Origin: Pseudanabaena sp. PCC 6802
GTDB taxonomy: Bacteria > Cyanobacteriota > Cyanobacteriia > Pseudanabaenales > Pseudanabaenaceae
Assembly (NCBI RefSeq): GCF_000332175.1
Contig: NZ_KB235914.1
Location: forward strand, 1,247,966 to 1,311,965
Direction of reading: 5' to 3'
Length of the DNA: 64,000 nucleotides
Part shown: positions 61,798-64,000 of the stretch, piece after piece
Numbering within the stretch: position 1 is the stretch's first letter
How the letters are laid out: every line of letters begins with the position of its first letter
Notes under the pieces: generated by a model
What the model saw: only the letters and a program-made list of their open reading frames with translations
Told to the model about the DNA's origin: nothing
Databases searched by the model: none
Program-made: the position numbers and the translations under genes

Positions 61798-62371
61798 TGA
61801 GTCCTCTCAAGATTTGATGCCAAGCTTCAGAATCATAAATAATTGGTTGCCGATCGCTGCTACGCTCAGCAATTAGTCTGAAGACTATTTCAGAGTTATT
61901 ATAGACGATCCAACTGTCACAAAGGGGCAAGTATAAATCAAGCAGATTTTGACAGCTTCGTTGATAACGGCGGCGAATGTCTGCTTCTGGAATAGAATGT
62001 CCACCGCTTGCAACTCGTCGCGCCACTCGCTCAACCGCTAGATCGGAACTTTGAAGCCAAAAGTAAATGAGGTTGATTGAGTAACCTAGAGATTTACAGT
62101 GTCTTAAGAACGGGACGAATGTACGAGCAGCCAGGGTGGTTTCAAAGGCAAAATCTGTACCCGATGCTGCAAGTTGTTTGATTCTTGCTAACATCAGCCG
62201 TCCTGCTTGTATAGCCATAGAGTTTTGGTTAAGGGGCGACAGTCCTGCGGCGATCGCATCGGCATTCACATACTCAAATATGCCCAGAAGATTGGGGAGT
62301 AAGCTCAGTGCAACAGTTGTTTTGCCTGCTCCATTGGGGCCGCCTATGATGTAAAGGCTTGGACTACTCAA
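61790..62371 (-). CDS. Zeta-toxin-like kinase, copy 2
   Basis: A 193-residue homologue of the 57609 gene, with Walker A GGPNGAGKTT and FAFETTLAARTF. It differs at about nine positions (for example NQNSMAIQ for NPKSMAIQ, RHCKSLGYS for KRCKSQGYT). The start is TTG 62371, overlapping the PIN toxin stop by four bases, so it has become coupled to that locus, unlike copy 1. Confidence 0.85.
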   Translation of the reverse strand: MSSPSLYIIGGPNGAGKTTVALSLLPNLLGIFEYVNADAIAAGLSPLNQNSMAIQAGRLMLARIKQLAASGTDFAFETTLAARTFVPFLRHCKSLGYSINLIYFWLQSSDLAVERVARRVASGGHSIPEADIRRRYQRSCQNLLDLYLPLCDSWIVYNNSEIVFRLIAERSSDRQPIIYDSEAWHQILRGLND

Positions 62372-62799
62372 TTTTGCTCTAGCAGTAAGTTTTCAAATGG
62401 GTTAGTGTTGTTCCATCGGTAAATACTAAAATCTCGGCGATCGCAGGTTAGAATCCTTCCGTGTCCTAGATGTTCCGCTAAAACTACCAGAGAGGCATCG
62501 GCAAAATCCATGGGTAAGTCAGCGTAGCGTCTCATGAGTTCGACCATGCGAGTAATGTGATGTTTTTGGAGATCGAAAACGGGAAATGTCCCATTGGCAA
62601 CTTCTGTTAAAAAAGCAAATTGTGCTGCTAGTCCAGCATCTCTTGCCAAGAGATAGCTAGTTTCTGTAATTACAGGATAAGTGGTAAGCAGGGGGGCGTT
62701 CAGGGTGGATATAGTTTGTATAGCAATGGAATGATCGAGATCGCTCCTGTTACCCAAGGCAATGAAAAATCCTGTATCAGCGAGGATCGTATTTTTCAT
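62368..62799 (-). CDS. PIN-domain toxin (VapC-like)
   Basis: A 143-residue PIN-domain ribonuclease. Acids are in ILADTGFFIALGN, VITETSYLLARD and MDFADASLVVLAE, and LTCDRRDFSIYR closes the site. The gene overlaps its upstream antitoxin by 23 bases and the downstream zeta-like gene by four. All PIN residues are present, so it is likely active. Confidence 0.9.
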   Translation of the reverse strand: MKNTILADTGFFIALGNRSDLDHSIAIQTISTLNAPLLTTYPVITETSYLLARDAGLAAQFAFLTEVANGTFPVFDLQKHHITRMVELMRRYADLPMDFADASLVVLAEHLGHGRILTCDRRDFSIYRWNNTNPFENLLLEQN

Positions 62800-63049
62800 T
62801 CATGATTGCTTTAAAATTAGCTTCTGAATTAGCGGCTAGATTGGGATCGCCGCTAAAGCAACCAATAAACTTACTTTGTCGCAGTTGTGTTAGACGATCT
62901 AGGTTAGATGCTTGAATTTGTTGGTAATAAGCATCGATCGCTTCGGTAAGCGTACGATTTAGCAATGTCGCTGCGTCTTGGTTGGTTTGCTGCTGGATGT
63001 ACTCTAGTTTGTGAACTTGTTCGTCTTCTAGGTGAATGGTGATATCCAT
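62777..63049 (-). CDS. Antitoxin of the PIN toxin
   Basis: A 90-residue protein, MDITIHLEDEQVHKLEYIQQQTNQDAATLLNRTLTEAIDAYYQ, with an MDITI...L N-terminus typical of ribbon-helix-helix antitoxins. The C-terminal half (FIGCFSGDPNLAANSEANFKAIM) matches the F-x-G-CFSG-DPNL tail seen in cyanobacterial VapB-like proteins. It overlaps the toxin gene. Confidence 0.82.
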   Translation of the reverse strand: MDITIHLEDEQVHKLEYIQQQTNQDAATLLNRTLTEAIDAYYQQIQASNLDRLTQLRQSKFIGCFSGDPNLAANSEANFKAIMNEKYDPR

Positions 63050-63133
63050 AGGGTCTGTGCTTATAGCGGTCTGAATTTAGTGTAGCGTACCCTATGGTTA
63101 ATCGCGATCGCATTCCCTATTATTCGATTTCAG

Positions 63134-63420
63134 GACGATCGCATTTTTAGAACCACAAGAAAACAAGCTCGCGATCGTCATCCTAAAGTATTGCTAGAGT
63201 ATGCGATCGCCTTCGCAAAAACTAAACCATTACGGGGCAATCGCTAAGAAATACGAATGACAAAGCGATCGCCCTAAATTCTCCCCATCTTCGGTTAAAG
63301 GACGATCGCAGTTTTAGTACCACAGGAAGACAAGTTCGCGATCGCTCTCTTAAAGTGTCATCAGAAAAAGCGATCACACTCGCAAAAATACCCATTTGGG
63401 AGAGTCTATTAAGAAATACA
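63134..63420. repeat. HIP1-rich long tandem repeat, two units
   Basis: Units starting CGATCGCATTTTTAGAACC at about 63134 and CGATCGCAGTTTTAGTACC at about 63302 are 168 bases apart. The first is nearly the same as the unit at 58251. No gene is seen in 63114-63594. Confidence 0.78.
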
Positions 63421-63458
63421 ACTAGAGAATCGCCCAAAGTCTTTTCCTTTAAGGGTTA

Positions 63459-63511
63459 AAGTGCAATCGCTAGATTCCTGTCTTACTCTTACAAGATTTG
63501 CGATTGCACTT
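63459..63511 (-). terminator. Long hairpin downstream of the amylase gene
   Basis: AAGTGCAATCGC (63459-63470) and its exact complement GCGATTGCACTT (63500-63511) form a 12-bp stem with a 29-base loop. It lies 84 bases after the amylase stop. The T-rich stretch needed for an intrinsic terminator is weak on the minus strand, so its role is uncertain. Confidence 0.4.
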
Positions 63512-63594
63512 ATTTTAAAATTATTTTAGAAGTAACTCTAGCTATCTACTATTTATTAGAAAAGCGGTAAGGGAAAGGAAAATTGATTACTTTC

Positions 63595-64000
63595 TCAACT
63601 TTTTGTCCACACGGCATAATCTGGACCATCTAGAGCAACTTTCCAACCATCACCAGGAGACCATGAAGCTGATCCGATCTTTATCGCAACCTTTCCATCT
63701 ACGATCGCTGCATATTTACCATCAGTGTTGGGTTCGATGAAAACGCTACTTTTGCTTGTGATGCCAGCATTTTTGCGAATTTCGATTAGTTTAACAATCT
63801 GAGCTTTCTGGGAGTCGCCCCCATCGAAGAAATGACGCCAGAACACAGTTGGAATACCTGGATGAGTAAGTATGTAAACATATCCCTGCATCACTTTGTC
63901 GTCGGGGAATCGCTTTTGACCTCCATTGCGAACTGCTTCAGTATCATGATTTTCAATGAACGTAACACTCATTTCAGGCCACATGCCGATTACGCCAGGC
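63595..64000 (-). CDS. Alpha-amylase, C-terminal part (cut by window edge)
   Basis: The frame is open at the right edge (PGVIGMWPEMSVTF). SVTFIENHDTEAV is conserved region IV of GH13 alpha-amylases, carrying the Asp of the HD pair; GYVYILTHPGIPTVFWRHFFD and LIEIRKNAGI follow, then the C-terminal beta domain ends WTKS. The catalytic nucleophile and acid lie outside the window. It fits the short bacterial/plant-like amylase type. Confidence 0.9.
   Translation of the reverse strand, partial: PGVIGMWPEMSVTFIENHDTEAVRNGGQKRFPDDKVMQGYVYILTHPGIPTVFWRHFFDGGDSQKAQIVKLIEIRKNAGITSKSSVFIEPNTDGKYAAIVDGKVAIKIGSASWSPGDGWKVALDGPDYAVWTKS

Overview
The window is cyanobacterial chromosome. The palindrome GCGATCGC (HIP1) occurs throughout, and several genes belong to families typical of cyanobacteria and plastids: the magnesium-chelatase subunit ChlD, ribosomal protein PSRP-3/Ycf65, the cytochrome c assembly protein CcsB, a TIGR03792 protein, DUF3531, DUF3084, CobL, a cyanobacterial Dps, and protein kinases with YARHG or FGE-sulfatase tails. 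I cannot name the species.

Layout. (1) 1-835: end of chlD. (2) 836-6880: an AT-richer accessory island with two small unknown genes, then an overlapping pair made of a SMEK-domain protein and a short prokaryotic Argonaute (MID-PIWI). The Argonaute gene is split by an IS5-type element, and a second IS sits just downstream. A 26-bp stretch of the chlD 3' end recurs with one mismatch at the far side of the island. (3) 7-53 kb: mostly core genes, including a GH57 enzyme, HAD phosphatase, VanX-like dipeptidase, two Ser/Thr kinases, MenH, MoxR, a MarR/methyltransferase divergon, two double-headed dipeptide-type ABC ATPases, CcsB, CysA with a prohibitin, CobL, Dps, DUF3084, GatB, cellulose synthase and an RTX protein. 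A PD-(D/E)XK plus TOPRIM gene pair (18.7-19.8 kb) looks like a second defence-type module. A pseudouridine synthase gene carries one in-frame stop. (4) 53.5-63.5 kb: an accessory zone with an arsenic-type lyase, a second copy of the large IS, and a dense toxin-antitoxin cluster (two VapBC-like loci broken by mobile elements, HicAB, a duplicated zeta-toxin module, another PIN/antitoxin pair) embedded in HIP1-rich long repeats. (5) The right edge holds the 3' part of an alpha-amylase gene.

The most interesting system is the SMEK/short-Argonaute operon. In known short-pAgo systems a catalytically dead MID-PIWI protein senses invader nucleic acid and switches on a toxic effector carried by an APAZ-type partner. 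Here the partner has an N-terminal SMEK domain, a pairing I do not recall as a described short-pAgo class. This copy is probably inactive because the PIWI gene is interrupted, but both halves are readable, so the intact form can be reconstructed and sought elsewhere.

The window also records active small-repeat mobility. Two families of 100-160 bp elements with TATAGC...GCTATA ends are scattered between genes. One copy lies inside a vapC gene, and removing it with a TA duplication restores the PIN catalytic motif. A roughly 57-bp block is nested in members of both families.
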